In this document: one piece after another, positions 53,850 through 62,941 of the stretch
Numbering within the stretch: position 1 is the first letter of the stretch
Layout: the number at the start of each line of letters is the position of its first letter
Source: Herminiimonas contaminans
GTDB taxonomy: Bacteria > Pseudomonadota > Gammaproteobacteria > Burkholderiales > Burkholderiaceae_D
Assembly (NCBI RefSeq): GCF_015645465.1
Contig: NZ_JADOEL010000003.1
Coordinates: 186,001-250,000 of the forward strand
DNA length: 64,000 bases
Direction of reading: 5' to 3'
The notes under the pieces: generated by a model
Told to the model about the DNA's origin: nothing
Seen by the model: the letters and a program-made list of their open reading frames with translations, nothing else
The model's database searches: none
Made by a program: the position numbers and the translations under genes

Positions 53850-55871
53850 TTAGCTACTCGAGCTGGTATTCGCAGCAATCGCGGCGAGCTGTTGTGTCAG
53901 ATAAGTTTGCGTAGCCTGCATGCTGGAAACCAGGGTATCCAAAGCAGTGAATTGTTTGCGATAACGCGCCTCAATTGCCGCGAGGCGGACCTTGAATGCA
54001 TCCGCATCATCCGTCAGGCGTTTGATGTTGCTGTTGAGACTGTTGGTATTGCCGGCGATCAGGCCGTCACTACCGATGAAGCTATCGGTGAGTTTGCTCA
54101 GGCGATCCGCATAACCTTGCGAGAAGTCGATTTTGCCGCGGCTACCCAGGGTGCCGCCGATAACTTCTATCTTTAGCCCAGCTGCATCCGAGCCTTTGGC
54201 TGCCGTCAGGATCTGGCCGGAGCCGGTGGCCAGCATGCCGCCTATGGTGCCTTCTACGTCGACACCATTGGTACCGCTAGATACCGAACCAAGCAAGGTT
54301 GAGACTGGTGTCCCGGTTTCAGAGTTAATGCTGATTTTGGAAGCGGAGCCGTAACGATCCGATTGCAAATTCAGGAAGCCATTGCTGTCTATGGTTGCGG
54401 TTACTTTGGAACCTGCCTTCGAAATTTCGGAGGCGCCGTTGATGGCAGACTGCACCATCGCCGCGAGTTCTTTCGCGGTGTAGGTACCTTCAGTCAAATT
54501 GATCTTTGCGCTGACGCCATCGAGCGTGATGTTCATCTTCGTGTTGGGCGCAATGGTGGTGCTGCCGGCATTCAGATTGACCGTGCCGGTCATCTCGGCG
54601 CGAGTGGCCAGTTTGGTGACCGTGATGTCGTAGCTGCCAGCCTTGGTGGCCGAACTTGAAGCATTGAAATTGATCAGGCTGTCGGTAGCCTTACCGACCG
54701 TGGCAAACAGGCCAGCGATGTCGTTGTAATTGCTCTCCATTACTTTGCTGAGCTTGGCGGAATCAAGCGCAAGTGTGCCGTCGCGTTGTACCGTCACGCC
54801 GAGCTGCGGCAAGGACATATTTGTATTGCTCAATCCTTCCAGCGACGCCGACAATGTCTTGCTGAGCTGTTCCTGGATGGTACGAGCCGTCGAGTCACCA
54901 ACCAGCAGGCCACCGGTCTTGGTGGTGGCATCGTATGCGGTCAGTTTTTTGATGGTGCCGGTGAGATCGTTGTACGCTTTGATAAAGGCCTTGACGCTGG
55001 TCTCCACCGCAGCCGTATCCTTGGCGATGCTCATCGTGGTGTTGCCGATTTTGGAAACATTCAAGGTCACACCTTGTATCGCTTCCTTGACTTCATTCGT
55101 CGGGCTGTCGACGAAGAAGCCATTGACCGTCAATTGGGTGTTTTGTCCTGCGCTGTTTTGTTTCAGCGATTGGGTGCCGGCCGGATCGTATCCGAGCAGA
55201 CTTTGCAAAGCCGGGTCACCATCGACATCGATCTTCATGCTGGAAACCGCACCGGTTTTATTCGATGTGAAAACCAGGTGATCAGGTGCCGCGCTACCGT
55301 TGGAAACCAGGGTGGCGGTTACGCCGATATTGGCAGCATTGACTGCATCGCGTATGCCTTGCAGTGAGTTGTCGCCATTCTTGATGGTGACGGTGCCGGT
55401 CGCCTGTTTGGCGTCTTGCGTGAAGGTCGCGCCGCTATATACACCGTCGGTCAGGGTGCCGCCGCTAATGGTGCCGAACTGGAAGGTCAGCGTCGTCGTT
55501 GCGCCCGTGCCGATCAGCGCGGTTTTGCTGGTTTGTCCCGCGGTGGACAGGCTGTGCGCCTGCGCCAGTTGTGTGACATTGATCTGATAGTTGCCGGTTG
55601 CTGCCTTGGTGCTTGCAGTACCGCTCAGGATAGTTTTGTCCGCAACCGTGGTTTGCAGGTTTTCAAAGGTCGAGCTTTTCCCCAGCGATGACATCGCTGT
55701 CTGAAATGCGCTGAGTGCGCCACTGAGGGTGCCGTATGCTGTTAACTTGGCTTGATAGCTCGCTTCCTTTTGCGCCATCAATGTCAGAGGCTGGCTTTCA
55801 GCCGTCATGAGATTGGTCAATAAGGTGTCGAGGGGTAAACCGGAGCCAACGCCGATTGATGAAACGGCCAT
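53850..55871 (-). CDS. fliD: Flagellar filament cap protein FliD (HAP2)
   Basis: A 673-residue capping protein. The N-terminal FliD_N domain has G-L-P-L-D-T-L-L-T-N-L-M and the C-terminal FliD_C domain ends with a coiled coil and Y-L-T-Q-Q-L-A-A-I. It is about 200 residues longer than E. coli FliD (468); the extra length is in Gly/Thr/Ser-rich Ig-like surface domains. The cap promotes flagellin insertion at the tip and often mediates adhesion. Confidence 0.94.
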   Translation of the reverse strand: MAVSSIGVGSGLPLDTLLTNLMTAESQPLTLMAQKEASYQAKLTAYGTLSGALSAFQTAMSSLGKSSTFENLQTTVADKTILSGTASTKAATGNYQINVTQLAQAHSLSTAGQTSKTALIGTGATTTLTFQFGTISGGTLTDGVYSGATFTQDAKQATGTVTIKNGDNSLQGIRDAVNAANIGVTATLVSNGSAAPDHLVFTSNKTGAVSSMKIDVDGDPALQSLLGYDPAGTQSLKQNSAGQNTQLTVNGFFVDSPTNEVKEAIQGVTLNVSKIGNTTMSIAKDTAAVETSVKAFIKAYNDLTGTIKKLTAYDATTKTGGLLVGDSTARTIQEQLSKTLSASLEGLSNTNMSLPQLGVTVQRDGTLALDSAKLSKVMESNYNDIAGLFATVGKATDSLINFNASSSATKAGSYDITVTKLATRAEMTGTVNLNAGSTTIAPNTKMNITLDGVSAKINLTEGTYTAKELAAMVQSAINGASEISKAGSKVTATIDSNGFLNLQSDRYGSASKISINSETGTPVSTLLGSVSSGTNGVDVEGTIGGMLATGSGQILTAAKGSDAAGLKIEVIGGTLGSRGKIDFSQGYADRLSKLTDSFIGSDGLIAGNTNSLNSNIKRLTDDADAFKVRLAAIEARYRKQFTALDTLVSSMQATQTYLTQQLAAIAANTSSSS

Positions 55872-55967
55872 TTGCTTCTCCTGCTAGAGAAAAACCACAA
55901 TATATAGGAAGGCAGACGAGGGTAAGCCCAAGGTAAGAGGGTGATTTACCCGTCTGTTTGATGCAAT

Positions 55968-56345
55968 TTATGCTTTTTGCTTCACCAACAAACCTTGCAA
56001 CTTATCCAAGGCTTTGGAAATTTCGATCGCTTCGAGCGACGGCATCTGGCGTATGACTTCCTTCGTCTGTTGATCAACTACCTTGACGATGGTGCGATTG
56101 CTGTCTGAGTCGACTGTAAATTCCAGGTTGGAAGATAAACCTTGCAGTGCTTTGTTGATGCTTTGTAGTGCCTGGCCGACCTGGCTTTGCGCGCTGGCGG
56201 CATCCGGTTGCTGGACAGCTCCGGTGGTGAGCACAGGGGAAGAGACTGCTTTGGCTGCGGGATTTACCGCGCTGCTGACTGGCGACGGTTGCGGATCGAT
56301 ACGTGTACCTGCCTTGGCGCTACTAGCAATTTGTCCGATATCCAT
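55968..56345 (-). CDS. flaG: FlaG family protein
   Basis: A 125-residue protein with the FlaG C-terminal domain: L-E-F-T-V-D-S-D-S-N-R-T-I-V-K-V-V-D and the conserved E-V-I-R-Q-M-P. Disordered Pro/Ala/Ser N-terminus. FlaG-like proteins influence filament length in other bacteria. ATG 56345 follows AGGAG; a longer frame to 56381 is rejected. Confidence 0.9.
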   Translation of the reverse strand: MDIGQIASSAKAGTRIDPQPSPVSSAVNPAAKAVSSPVLTTGAVQQPDAASAQSQVGQALQSINKALQGLSSNLEFTVDSDSNRTIVKVVDQQTKEVIRQMPSLEAIEISKALDKLQGLLVKQKA

Positions 56346-56364
56346 AATTGACTCCTGTTGTAAC

Positions 56365-56398
56365 GAATCCCCGGCTACCAAAATGCAGCCGGGGATTC
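56365..56398 (-). terminator. Hairpin after fliC
   Basis: Arms GAATCCCCGGCT and AGCCGGGGATTC with a 10-base loop, in the 83-base gap between fliC and flaG. The T tract is weak, so it may act as a processing or partial termination site that raises fliC over flaG-fliD. Confidence 0.6.
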
Positions 56399-56428
56399 AT
56401 TTCTTACTACGCTGCTGACGGGCTAGGA

Positions 56429-57940
56429 TTAGCCACGGAGCAGAGCGAGCACGCCGTTAGGCAGCGAGTTCGCTTGTGCCAACATTGCGGTACCAGCTTG
56501 TTGCAAGATTTGACCGCGTGTCAGGTTAGCTGTTTCCGAAGCGAAGTCAGCATCCAGGATACGGCTGCGAGCTGCGCTCAAGTTTTCGCTGGTGGTGCTG
56601 AGCGAAGAAACAACTGATGTGAAGCGGTTTTGCAACGCACCCAGCGAAGCGCGGGAGGAGCTGATGTTTGCCAGAGCGGAGTCAATGACTTGCAATGCAT
56701 CGTTAGCGCCGCTTGGGATACCGTTGGTCAGCGTGGTGATGTCGATGCTAGCAACCGACGACAGTGCGCTCGAGTTAGCAGCTGCGGCGAGCACGGTACC
56801 TGCAGCCGATGTGCCGACTGTGAACGAACCCGATGAGTTGAATGCCAGCGAACCACCGACAGTTGCCGAGTCACCTGCTGCTGCAGCATTTGCTGCACCA
56901 CGAACCAGAGCAACGCCTGCACCGCTAGCACCGGTCAATGTGGTCGTGTTGTTTGCGGTAAGGTTGTTGGTTACACCGATGTCATAGCCTTGCGCTTGTG
57001 TCAGCGAGATTTTACCCGTAGATGTATCGGCAATTGCGTTGATGCCGGTTACGCCGGATTGGGCATTGATCGCAGCAGCCAGGCCGCCGACGTCAGTTGC
57101 GGTTGCCATTGTTGCCGTAACAGTAACTGGGTTAGCTGAACCGTCAGCTTTTGGTGCGCCTTGGATCGTGAACGATTGGCTGCCTGCAGTGAAGGCCGAC
57201 AGGGTAGCAGTAGTTGTTGCTGTTGCAGTTACACCGGTCGAACCCGAAGCTGCATTGACACCTTTAGCGATAGCATAAGCGCTTGCGCCAACAGCAGCAG
57301 CGTAGGTTGAGGTTGTACCGTTACCTTGAACGGTGAATGTTTGTACTGCTGTGCTATTCGCACCAATGGTACCAGCGACTGTACCTGCAGTAGCAGCGGT
57401 GCTTGTGCCATTGCTTTTGATCGCATTGTTACCGATAGCGGACGCTTGGGTGTTGCCGATCGAGAAGTTGATCGTTTGGTTAGCATTTGCGCCGACTTGG
57501 AATTGAGCGTTGCTCAGCGAGCCGTCCAGAACGTTTTGGCCGTTGAACTGGGTTGTGTTAGCAACACGGTTCAACTCTTGTTGCAGTTGGCCGACTTCTT
57601 CTTGCAGCGAAGCACGGTCAGATGCGGAGTTGGTGCCGTTGGCAGATTGAACTGCCAGGGTACGCATACGTTGCAGCAGGTCGGTTGCTGTTGCCAGACC
57701 ACCCTCAGCTGTTTGCGTCATCGAGATGCCGTCGTTGGCGTTACGCGCTGCCTGGTTCAAGCCGTTGATCTGGCTGGTCATACGATCAGAAATTGCCAAG
57801 CCTGCAGCATCATCTTTTGCGCTGTTAATACGCAGACCTGAGGACAGGCGTTGCAGCGAAGTAGCGAGGGAAGATTGCGATGCGGTCAGGTTGCGTTGTG
57901 AATTCAGCGACGAGATGTTGGTATTAATGACTGCGGCCAT
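56429..57940 (-). CDS. fliC: Flagellin
   Basis: A 503-residue filament subunit: conserved D0/D1 ends ([17 protein letters not shown] and [12 protein letters not shown]) and an Ala/Thr/Gly-rich variable middle (about residues 170-420). Two flagellin-IN type segments of about 50 residues occur there, beginning T-F-T-V-Q-G-N-G and [14 protein letters not shown] precedes the ATG. A single flagellin gene is seen in this window. Confidence 0.97.
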   Translation of the reverse strand: MAAVINTNISSLNSQRNLTASQSSLATSLQRLSSGLRINSAKDDAAGLAISDRMTSQINGLNQAARNANDGISMTQTAEGGLATATDLLQRMRTLAVQSANGTNSASDRASLQEEVGQLQQELNRVANTTQFNGQNVLDGSLSNAQFQVGANANQTINFSIGNTQASAIGNNAIKSNGTSTAATAGTVAGTIGANSTAVQTFTVQGNGTTSTYAAAVGASAYAIAKGVNAASGSTGVTATATTTATLSAFTAGSQSFTIQGAPKADGSANPVTVTATMATATDVGGLAAAINAQSGVTGINAIADTSTGKISLTQAQGYDIGVTNNLTANNTTTLTGASGAGVALVRGAANAAAAGDSATVGGSLAFNSSGSFTVGTSAAGTVLAAAANSSALSSVASIDITTLTNGIPSGANDALQVIDSALANISSSRASLGALQNRFTSVVSSLSTTSENLSAARSRILDADFASETANLTRGQILQQAGTAMLAQANSLPNGVLALLRG

Positions 57941-58033
57941 GTTAATTCTCCTGTTGTAGTCCGATGGAAGTCCGACTGAAGCACTTCAACGTCTGCTGTG
58001 CGATTTATTGCATATGCAGCGTCGTTGTAAGTT

Positions 58034-58060
58034 TTATCGGACGGTTCCGGGAAAAGTTTA
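58034..58060 (-). promoter_or_regulatory. Sigma-28 (FliA) promoter for fliC
   Basis: On the minus strand TAAACTTT-N11-TCCGATAA: one mismatch in each half compared with TAAAGTTT-N11-GCCGATAA. The expected transcript starts near 58027, about 87 bases before the ATG. This is the position and form expected for flagellin. Confidence 0.85.
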
Positions 58061-58320
58061 GTGAAAGACTGAAACTAATTTTTTCCCGGTCTCGCCCGAA
58101 CTGCAGCCAGATATGTCCTTTGTCGGTCGCTATCTGGAAAATCTTTAAGAAAATAATGTGAGATTTAAAACAAATAAAAAGAGAAATCGCCCTTAATTTT
58201 TCCGAATTCCTGTCGAATGGGAAGTTGCCAAAAAGCACACTATCTGGCTTGTTTGAGCAGTCAGTCGCAGCAAAAAATAATTGCAAAATATTGTGAAAAA
58301 GTGACGGCGTGCCGAAGAAT

Positions 58321-58357
58321 CAATAAAAAGCCCCGCATCTCTGCAGGGCTTTTATTG
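58321..58357 (-). terminator. Terminator after the diguanylate cyclase gene
   Basis: Arms AAAAGCCC and GGGCTTTT (58326-58333 and 58346-58353) with a 12-base loop; on the minus strand GGGGC is followed by five T. The flanks CAATA/ATTG extend the symmetry. Confidence 0.85.
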
Positions 58358-58401
58358 CTTAATTCGTCATTAAAGGCCGTTTTTACCGCCTCTGTTTAAG
58401 C

Positions 58402-59994
58402 TTATTGCGCCGGGATGACGCGATTTTTGCCGGCTTTTTTCGCTTCGTAGAGGGCGATGTCTGCACGTTTGATCATCGCGGCCTGGTCTTCCAGCTCTTT
58501 GCGCAGGGCAACGCCGGCACTGAAAGTCATCAGCAGGCGTGTGTGGTTGTGCATGAAAATCTGTTTGGTCAGCTCACGTTGTAGGCGCGTGATGGTCATG
58601 ATAGCCTCCTCCATTGGGGTATCCGGCAGGACGATGAGGAACTCTTCGCCACCGAAACGGGCGATGACATCCATAGTGCGCAGCGTTTCCTTGATGACGC
58701 GGACCAAATGGATCAATGCTTCATCACCAGCGATGTGGCCATACTTGTCGTTGATCTGTTTGAAATCGTCCAGATCCAGCATAGCGATGCACAGTGGCGT
58801 TGCACGTCTGTCGGCACGTGCTATCTCGCGTTCCAGCACATCATCCAGGCCGCGGCGGTTGAGACTGCCGGTGAGCTGATCTTCACGCACCAGTTCGCTC
58901 ATCTGTTCAAGTTGCTGTTCCAGATTATGTATGCGTGCTTCTGCATCTTCGACATCCTTGCGTGCTGCCAGTACGATGTCACGCGAGCGCAGCGCTTCGG
59001 TTTGCGCGATACGTGTTTCGCGTTTGACCTCGTCGAGGATTTTGCTCAGCTTGTTGATATCCGCAGTTTGTGTGAGTTCTTTTGAATACCGGTCAATTTG
59101 CTGGTGGTAGTTGCCGGTGCTATTGGCTATGTCTGCCAGACGATCGATAAATGTGTTGACCATGTTTTTGACGGAAACCTTGGCGTCGTTGATGCTGTTC
59201 TTCAACGTGCCTTGTTTGTAGATAACTTCTTTCAGACTGCGCATCACTTCATTGAGCGCAACGTCATTGATAGGCGCCGAAATCAAATCGCGTACTGCTT
59301 CAATCTGTCCGTGCATCCATGAGTCCTGCTCCAGCAGGCCGCCTATGTTTTCCAGCAGCAGGCGGAACAATCGCAACAGCATTTCCTGCTGCTGCGCCAT
59401 GTCGCCGCTCTTGAGTTCGATCTTGAAGCAGAGTTGCTTGAGCTTGCCGGAGACTTCATTCAGGCTGGCTTCGGTTTTCGCATCCTTGATCGAGCGGCCG
59501 AGTGCCTCTGCCTCCGCGGCTAGCTCAGGGGCACCCTGCAAGAGGGAAGCCACTGCCAACGTCAGTGTGCGTGTAAGCAAATCGCGCAGGAGGGCAGGTT
59601 GTGGATCGTCAACCAGGGACAAACCGGCGCTGCTGGCAGCAACCGGGGCTGCCGCGGTATTGGCGGCACTATTGGTTTGTATCGCCAGCTGTGTCTGGTA
59701 ATGCTTGACCAGTTGCGTCAGTCCCTTGCTGAAGTCTGGCCAGTACGAGGTGGAGGCGGCTTCTTCCAGGGTTTTGCCTATGATGGCGACACCGTCTGGT
59801 GCCGTCGATAAGGACGCGGCAAACTCGCTCAGGATTTCTTCCGGAGTGGGTTGCGGCGTATAACCAGCGATCTCGTCGTAAATGGCGCGATAAGCGTCCG
59901 GGGTCGGGGCTATTTTGCGGACGGCCAATTGGCGAAAGGCTTCTCGTGCGATTTCAGCAGGGTTTTGTGGCGGGGTGTCTCGCTTGTCTTGCAT
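58402..59994 (-). CDS. Diguanylate cyclase (GGDEF domain)
   Basis: A 530-residue soluble protein. The N-terminal 330 residues are helical, of unknown family, with a coiled-coil segment before the catalytic domain (E-A-R-I-H-N-L-E-Q-Q-L-E-Q-M). The GGDEF domain has D-x-D-D-F-K-Q-I-N-D-K-Y-G-H and the active-site variant G-G-E-E-F near residue 450. R-T-M-D lies exactly five residues before it, a canonical I-site for product inhibition. No EAL domain. It makes c-di-GMP from GTP. A weak sigma-28-like promoter precedes it, so it may be co-expressed with late flagellar genes. Confidence 0.93.
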   Translation of the reverse strand: MQDKRDTPPQNPAEIAREAFRQLAVRKIAPTPDAYRAIYDEIAGYTPQPTPEEILSEFAASLSTAPDGVAIIGKTLEEAASTSYWPDFSKGLTQLVKHYQTQLAIQTNSAANTAAAPVAASSAGLSLVDDPQPALLRDLLTRTLTLAVASLLQGAPELAAEAEALGRSIKDAKTEASLNEVSGKLKQLCFKIELKSGDMAQQQEMLLRLFRLLLENIGGLLEQDSWMHGQIEAVRDLISAPINDVALNEVMRSLKEVIYKQGTLKNSINDAKVSVKNMVNTFIDRLADIANSTGNYHQQIDRYSKELTQTADINKLSKILDEVKRETRIAQTEALRSRDIVLAARKDVEDAEARIHNLEQQLEQMSELVREDQLTGSLNRRGLDDVLEREIARADRRATPLCIAMLDLDDFKQINDKYGHIAGDEALIHLVRVIKETLRTMDVIARFGGEEFLIVLPDTPMEEAIMTITRLQRELTKQIFMHNHTRLLMTFSAGVALRKELEDQAAMIKRADIALYEAKKAGKNRVIPAQ

Positions 59995-60030
59995 GAATGC
60001 ACGCGCGTTTCTTTATTGTTGATGGACCGG

Positions 60031-60057
60031 ATATCGGCCTGTTTCGCAATAATATAA
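60031..60057 (-). promoter_or_regulatory. Possible sigma-28 promoter for the diguanylate cyclase gene
   Basis: The minus strand has GCCGATAT as -10 (7 of 8 to consensus), with TTATATTA at an 11-base spacing or TATATTAT at 10 as a poor -35. The start would be near 60024, 30 bases before the ATG. Plausible but unproven. Confidence 0.35.
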
Positions 60058-60205
60058 CTATGCAGACAAGTCTGATAAGGGGATTAAGCAGGCAAATGCT
60101 GACCACTTTGACGCTTTATCCAAAATGCAACAAAAACCGCCAAATGGCACGGCTTTCCTTGTCTTAAAGCTAAAGATTGTGAGCGCAGGCAGAGCAGGCG
60201 AGGTG

Positions 60206-60221
60206 GCAACTGATCAGTTGC
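60206..60221. promoter_or_regulatory. Perfect 16-base palindrome after the response regulator gene
   Basis: GCAACTGATCAGTTGC lies five bases beyond the response-regulator stop codon. Without a T tract it is not a typical terminator. It could be an operator for the diguanylate cyclase or a transcript-end hairpin. Confidence 0.35.
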
Positions 60222-60226
60222 GTAAA

Positions 60227-60874
60227 TCAATCGACCAAATGATTTTTGATCGCGTAATGCGTCAGCTCCGCATTATGGCGAAGTTTCATTTTCTGCAATA
60301 AGCGTGAGCGATACATGCTGATGGTTTTGACTGACAGCACCAGTTCGGTGGCGATGTCACTGACGGTTTTGCCGGAAGCAATCATGGTCAGGGTCTGGTA
60401 TTCGCGATCAGACAGGGTTTCATGCAGCGGTGTTTCGTGGTCGTCGCTGATCTGGTTGGCCAGCTCTTGTGCGAGCGCGGCGCTAATGTATTTACGGCCA
60501 GCGGCAACCTGGCGGATTGCATTTACCAGTTCGGCTGGTGCGCTTTGTTTATTCAGGTAGCCGGAGGCGCCGGCCTTGAGTGAGCGTATCGCGTATTGAT
60601 CTTCGCGATGCATGGAGAGCATGAGAACGGCGGTCTTTGGGGATTCCTTCTTGACCTGCTTTAGTACTTCTATCCCGCTACGATCCGGCATCGAAATATC
60701 CAGCAACAGCACCTGACAAGTACCTTCACGGGTAAGCTTGATCGCTTCGATGCCGTTTTCGGCATGACCCGCTACAACGATATCTTTCGTGTCAGCAAGA
60801 ATTTGCTTTAAACCCTCACGTACGATCGCATGATCGTCGGCAATCAAGACTTTAATTACGTTCTTCGTTGTCAT
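60227..60874 (-). CDS. NarL/FixJ-family response regulator
   Basis: A 215-residue regulator. Receiver domain with A-D-D-H at the N-terminus, phospho-acceptor Asp59 in L-L-L-D-I-S-M-P, and a C-terminal LuxR-type helix-turn-helix (L-S-D-R-E-Y ... V-S-D-I-A-T-E-L-V-L-S-V-K-T-I-S). It fits the UvrY/RcsB/BvgA-like group by layout. The adjacent HisKA_3 kinase is its probable partner. Regulon unknown; location beside flagellin and a diguanylate cyclase suggests lifestyle control, by inference. Confidence 0.9.
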   Translation of the reverse strand: MTTKNVIKVLIADDHAIVREGLKQILADTKDIVVAGHAENGIEAIKLTREGTCQVLLLDISMPDRSGIEVLKQVKKESPKTAVLMLSMHREDQYAIRSLKAGASGYLNKQSAPAELVNAIRQVAAGRKYISAALAQELANQISDDHETPLHETLSDREYQTLTMIASGKTVSDIATELVLSVKTISMYRSRLLQKMKLRHNAELTHYAIKNHLVD

Positions 60875-60983
60875 TGTTATGCTTTATGGCTGTCTGGATA
60901 GCAGTGCCAGATTCGAGTTAACTATTTGTCTATATGTGACAAATTTTGGCGCAACAAGGTTCCTGACCGCCAAATTCTGTCGC

Positions 60984-62519
60984 TTAATGCCCAATATTAT
61001 TCGTCTGGATATTGTCAGATACCGGCCTAGTGGGCAAAGGCAGGTTAATAGCAACGACTGTGCCACCTTTCGGCGCGGTGCTGACAGAAAGGCTGCCGCC
61101 TAATGCCACCGAACGCTCGACCATGCCACGTATACCAAATGATTTTGGTTTTGCGCGATCCGCCAGCTCTATGCCGCGTCCGTTATCGATAATCTCCAGC
61201 CGTACATACTGCGGCGTATGCATGAGCTGTACCGTTACCAGGCTGGCTTGCGCATGTTTGGCAATATTGGTCAGCGCTTCCTGGAAGATGCGGAACAACG
61301 CTGTCGCCTGATCCATATCCAGATCTATTTCCGCCTTGTTTGAAACAAATTCACATGGCATGCCCATTTGCTTCTCGAATTCCTTGCTTTGCCAGTCGAT
61401 CGCAGCGACCAGGCCGAAATCGAGTATGCCGGGACGCAGGTCACCAGCGATGCGGTGCACGGTTTCTATCGTGCGGTCTACCAGTGACTCAACGTAGGCG
61501 GCTTTCTCATATAGCTCCGGAGATTTGGTCGGCAAGCGTCGTGTTAATAGCGCCAAAGCCATTTTGATCGCGGTCAGGTTGCCGCCGAGATCGTCATGTA
61601 TCTCGCGGGCGATACGGGTGCGTTCTTGTTCTTTAACGGTATTGACGTGTGCCGACAGCTCAGCGAGCTGCGCGCGGGAACGGATGATTTCTTCCTGCTC
61701 GAGTTTGCTGGCGGTGATATTTGTCATGATGCCTTCCCACTGCACACTGTCATCATCCAGTGCACGCGGGGTGGCGCGCAGATTAATCCACTTGATGTCT
61801 TTCCATTCCTCGACCCAGATCCGGCCTTCCCAGTTCCAGTTGCTCATCTGCTCGGCAGAGATACGCATGGTGTCGCGGAATGAAGACATGTCCTGATGCA
61901 AAATCAAACCGGTAAACAGGGTCGGGTTGTCGCATAGTTTTTCTGAACTGATGCCCAGCAAGGCTTCGCAGCCATCGCTGACATAAGGGAAGGAGAACCT
62001 TCCATCCTTGCGGAGGCGGAACTGATAAACCAGGCCCGGTGTATTGGACACCATCGTACTCAGGCGCGCTTCGCTGGCGCGCAATGCCTTGTCTGATTTG
62101 TAGCGCGAACTGACATCATTGCCGATAGCGATGATGGCCGGTGTCGTGTCGGATGCCAGGTAGAACAACTGGAATTCGATCGGATAGCTGCTGCCATCCT
62201 TGCGTGTGTGCTGGGTACTGATGGAGACGGAGGTATTGCTGTCGTTTTGCAGATCTCGGATAAACTGCGCGTACGCTTCTTGCGTGACATCCCTGGCGAT
62301 GCAGGTGGGCGACATCGCACTTAATTCATCGTGGTTGTATTGCAGGTTTTTGCATGCACTTGGATTGACGTACTCAAAGCGTAATGTGTTGTAGTTTAAA
62401 ACGTAGATTTCGCTGGACGATCCTTGCAAGATCGTTGGCAACCACTCAGCATGCATCGTGTTAATGACAATTCCCTTTTGTTCAATATGTCTTTTGCTTG
62501 TAGCGCGGTGACCAGGCAT
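60984..62519 (-). CDS. PAS-domain sensor histidine kinase (HisKA_3 type)
   Basis: A 511-residue kinase without membrane spans. Two PAS domains (about residues 25-140 and 155-275, the second with a PAC-like end W-E-G-I-M-T-N-I-T) precede the HisKA_3 dimerisation domain with phospho-acceptor His308 in R-E-I-H-D-D-L-G-G. The ATPase domain has Q-E-A-L-T-N-I-A-K-H-A, D-N-G-R-G-I and G-I-R-G-M. AGGAGA precedes the ATG. It is upstream of the NarL-type regulator with a 109-base gap, a standard cytoplasmic sensor arrangement. Ligand unknown. Confidence 0.92.
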   Translation of the reverse strand: MPGHRATSKRHIEQKGIVINTMHAEWLPTILQGSSSEIYVLNYNTLRFEYVNPSACKNLQYNHDELSAMSPTCIARDVTQEAYAQFIRDLQNDSNTSVSISTQHTRKDGSSYPIEFQLFYLASDTTPAIIAIGNDVSSRYKSDKALRASEARLSTMVSNTPGLVYQFRLRKDGRFSFPYVSDGCEALLGISSEKLCDNPTLFTGLILHQDMSSFRDTMRISAEQMSNWNWEGRIWVEEWKDIKWINLRATPRALDDDSVQWEGIMTNITASKLEQEEIIRSRAQLAELSAHVNTVKEQERTRIAREIHDDLGGNLTAIKMALALLTRRLPTKSPELYEKAAYVESLVDRTIETVHRIAGDLRPGILDFGLVAAIDWQSKEFEKQMGMPCEFVSNKAEIDLDMDQATALFRIFQEALTNIAKHAQASLVTVQLMHTPQYVRLEIIDNGRGIELADRAKPKSFGIRGMVERSVALGGSLSVSTAPKGGTVVAINLPLPTRPVSDNIQTNNIGH

Positions 62520-62673
62520 CTCGTCTCCTGCAAGCTAAATGTTGGATGTTATTTCAACTGAAAACAACTGCGACGACTTTAGCATAAGTTATTCGTATTC
62601 ATGCTCGTAGTTATTTACAGTTGTAGGGGCGGGCGTTGATGTCTGCGGCAATTTATTGATGGCCCTATATCGG

Positions 62674-62691
62674 CCCGTCTTGAGAAAGACG
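62674..62691. repeat. Hairpin between the kinase gene and tRNA-Arg
   Basis: Arms CCGTCTT and AAGACGG with a 4-base loop, inside the 309-base gene-free stretch 62520-62828. That stretch otherwise shows only the kinase ribosome site at its left end and the tRNA promoter at its right end. Confidence 0.35.
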
Positions 62692-62809
62692 GCAGATTGG
62701 AGAACTGTCGAATGAGGGGTGCTACTTTGCGTGGAATGAGGAAAAATGCCTTTGTAGAATTATTTAGATAAAAAATTGCAATCAAGGCTTCCAATCTGAA
62801 ATATAGTCA

Positions 62810-62818
62810 TGCTATAAT
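62810..62818 (+). promoter_or_regulatory. Extended -10 promoter for tRNA-Arg
   Basis: TGCTATAAT is a perfect -10 with the TG extension. No good -35 is visible at 17 bases. The start would be near 62825, only a few bases before the mature tRNA. Confidence 0.5.
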
Positions 62819-62828
62819 TTTTTCTTTC

Positions 62829-62905
62829 GCGGCTGTAGCTCAGCTGGATAGAGTACTTGGCTACGAACCAAGGGGTCGTGGGTTCGATTCCTGCCAGCCG
62901 CACCA
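62829..62905 (+). tRNA. tRNA-Arg (anticodon ACG)
   Basis: A 77-base cloverleaf: acceptor arms GCGGCTG and CAGCCGC, D-arm TAGCTCAGCTGGATAGAG, anticodon loop CTACGAA (ACG at 62863-62865), T-loop GGTTCGATTCC and encoded CCA end. ACG becomes inosine-containing after TadA editing and reads CGU, CGC and CGA. Confidence 0.97.
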
Positions 62906-62910
62906 GATAT

Positions 62911-62941
62911 AAAGGGTCCATCGCAAGATGGACCCTTTTTT
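62911..62941 (+). terminator. Terminator after tRNA-Arg
   Basis: Arms AGGGTCCAT and ATGGACCCT with a 6-base loop followed by a run of T. Confidence 0.92.

Larger units (their letters stand above)
57941..58401 (-). other. Region between the diguanylate cyclase and fliC
   Basis: A 461-base stretch with no gene. It contains, from right to left, the terminator of the diguanylate cyclase gene (58321-58357), an AT-rich segment, the fliC sigma-28 promoter and a leader of about 87 bases. The leader holds the direct repeat GTCCGA twice and a TGAAG-CA-CTTCA hairpin. Confidence 0.6.
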
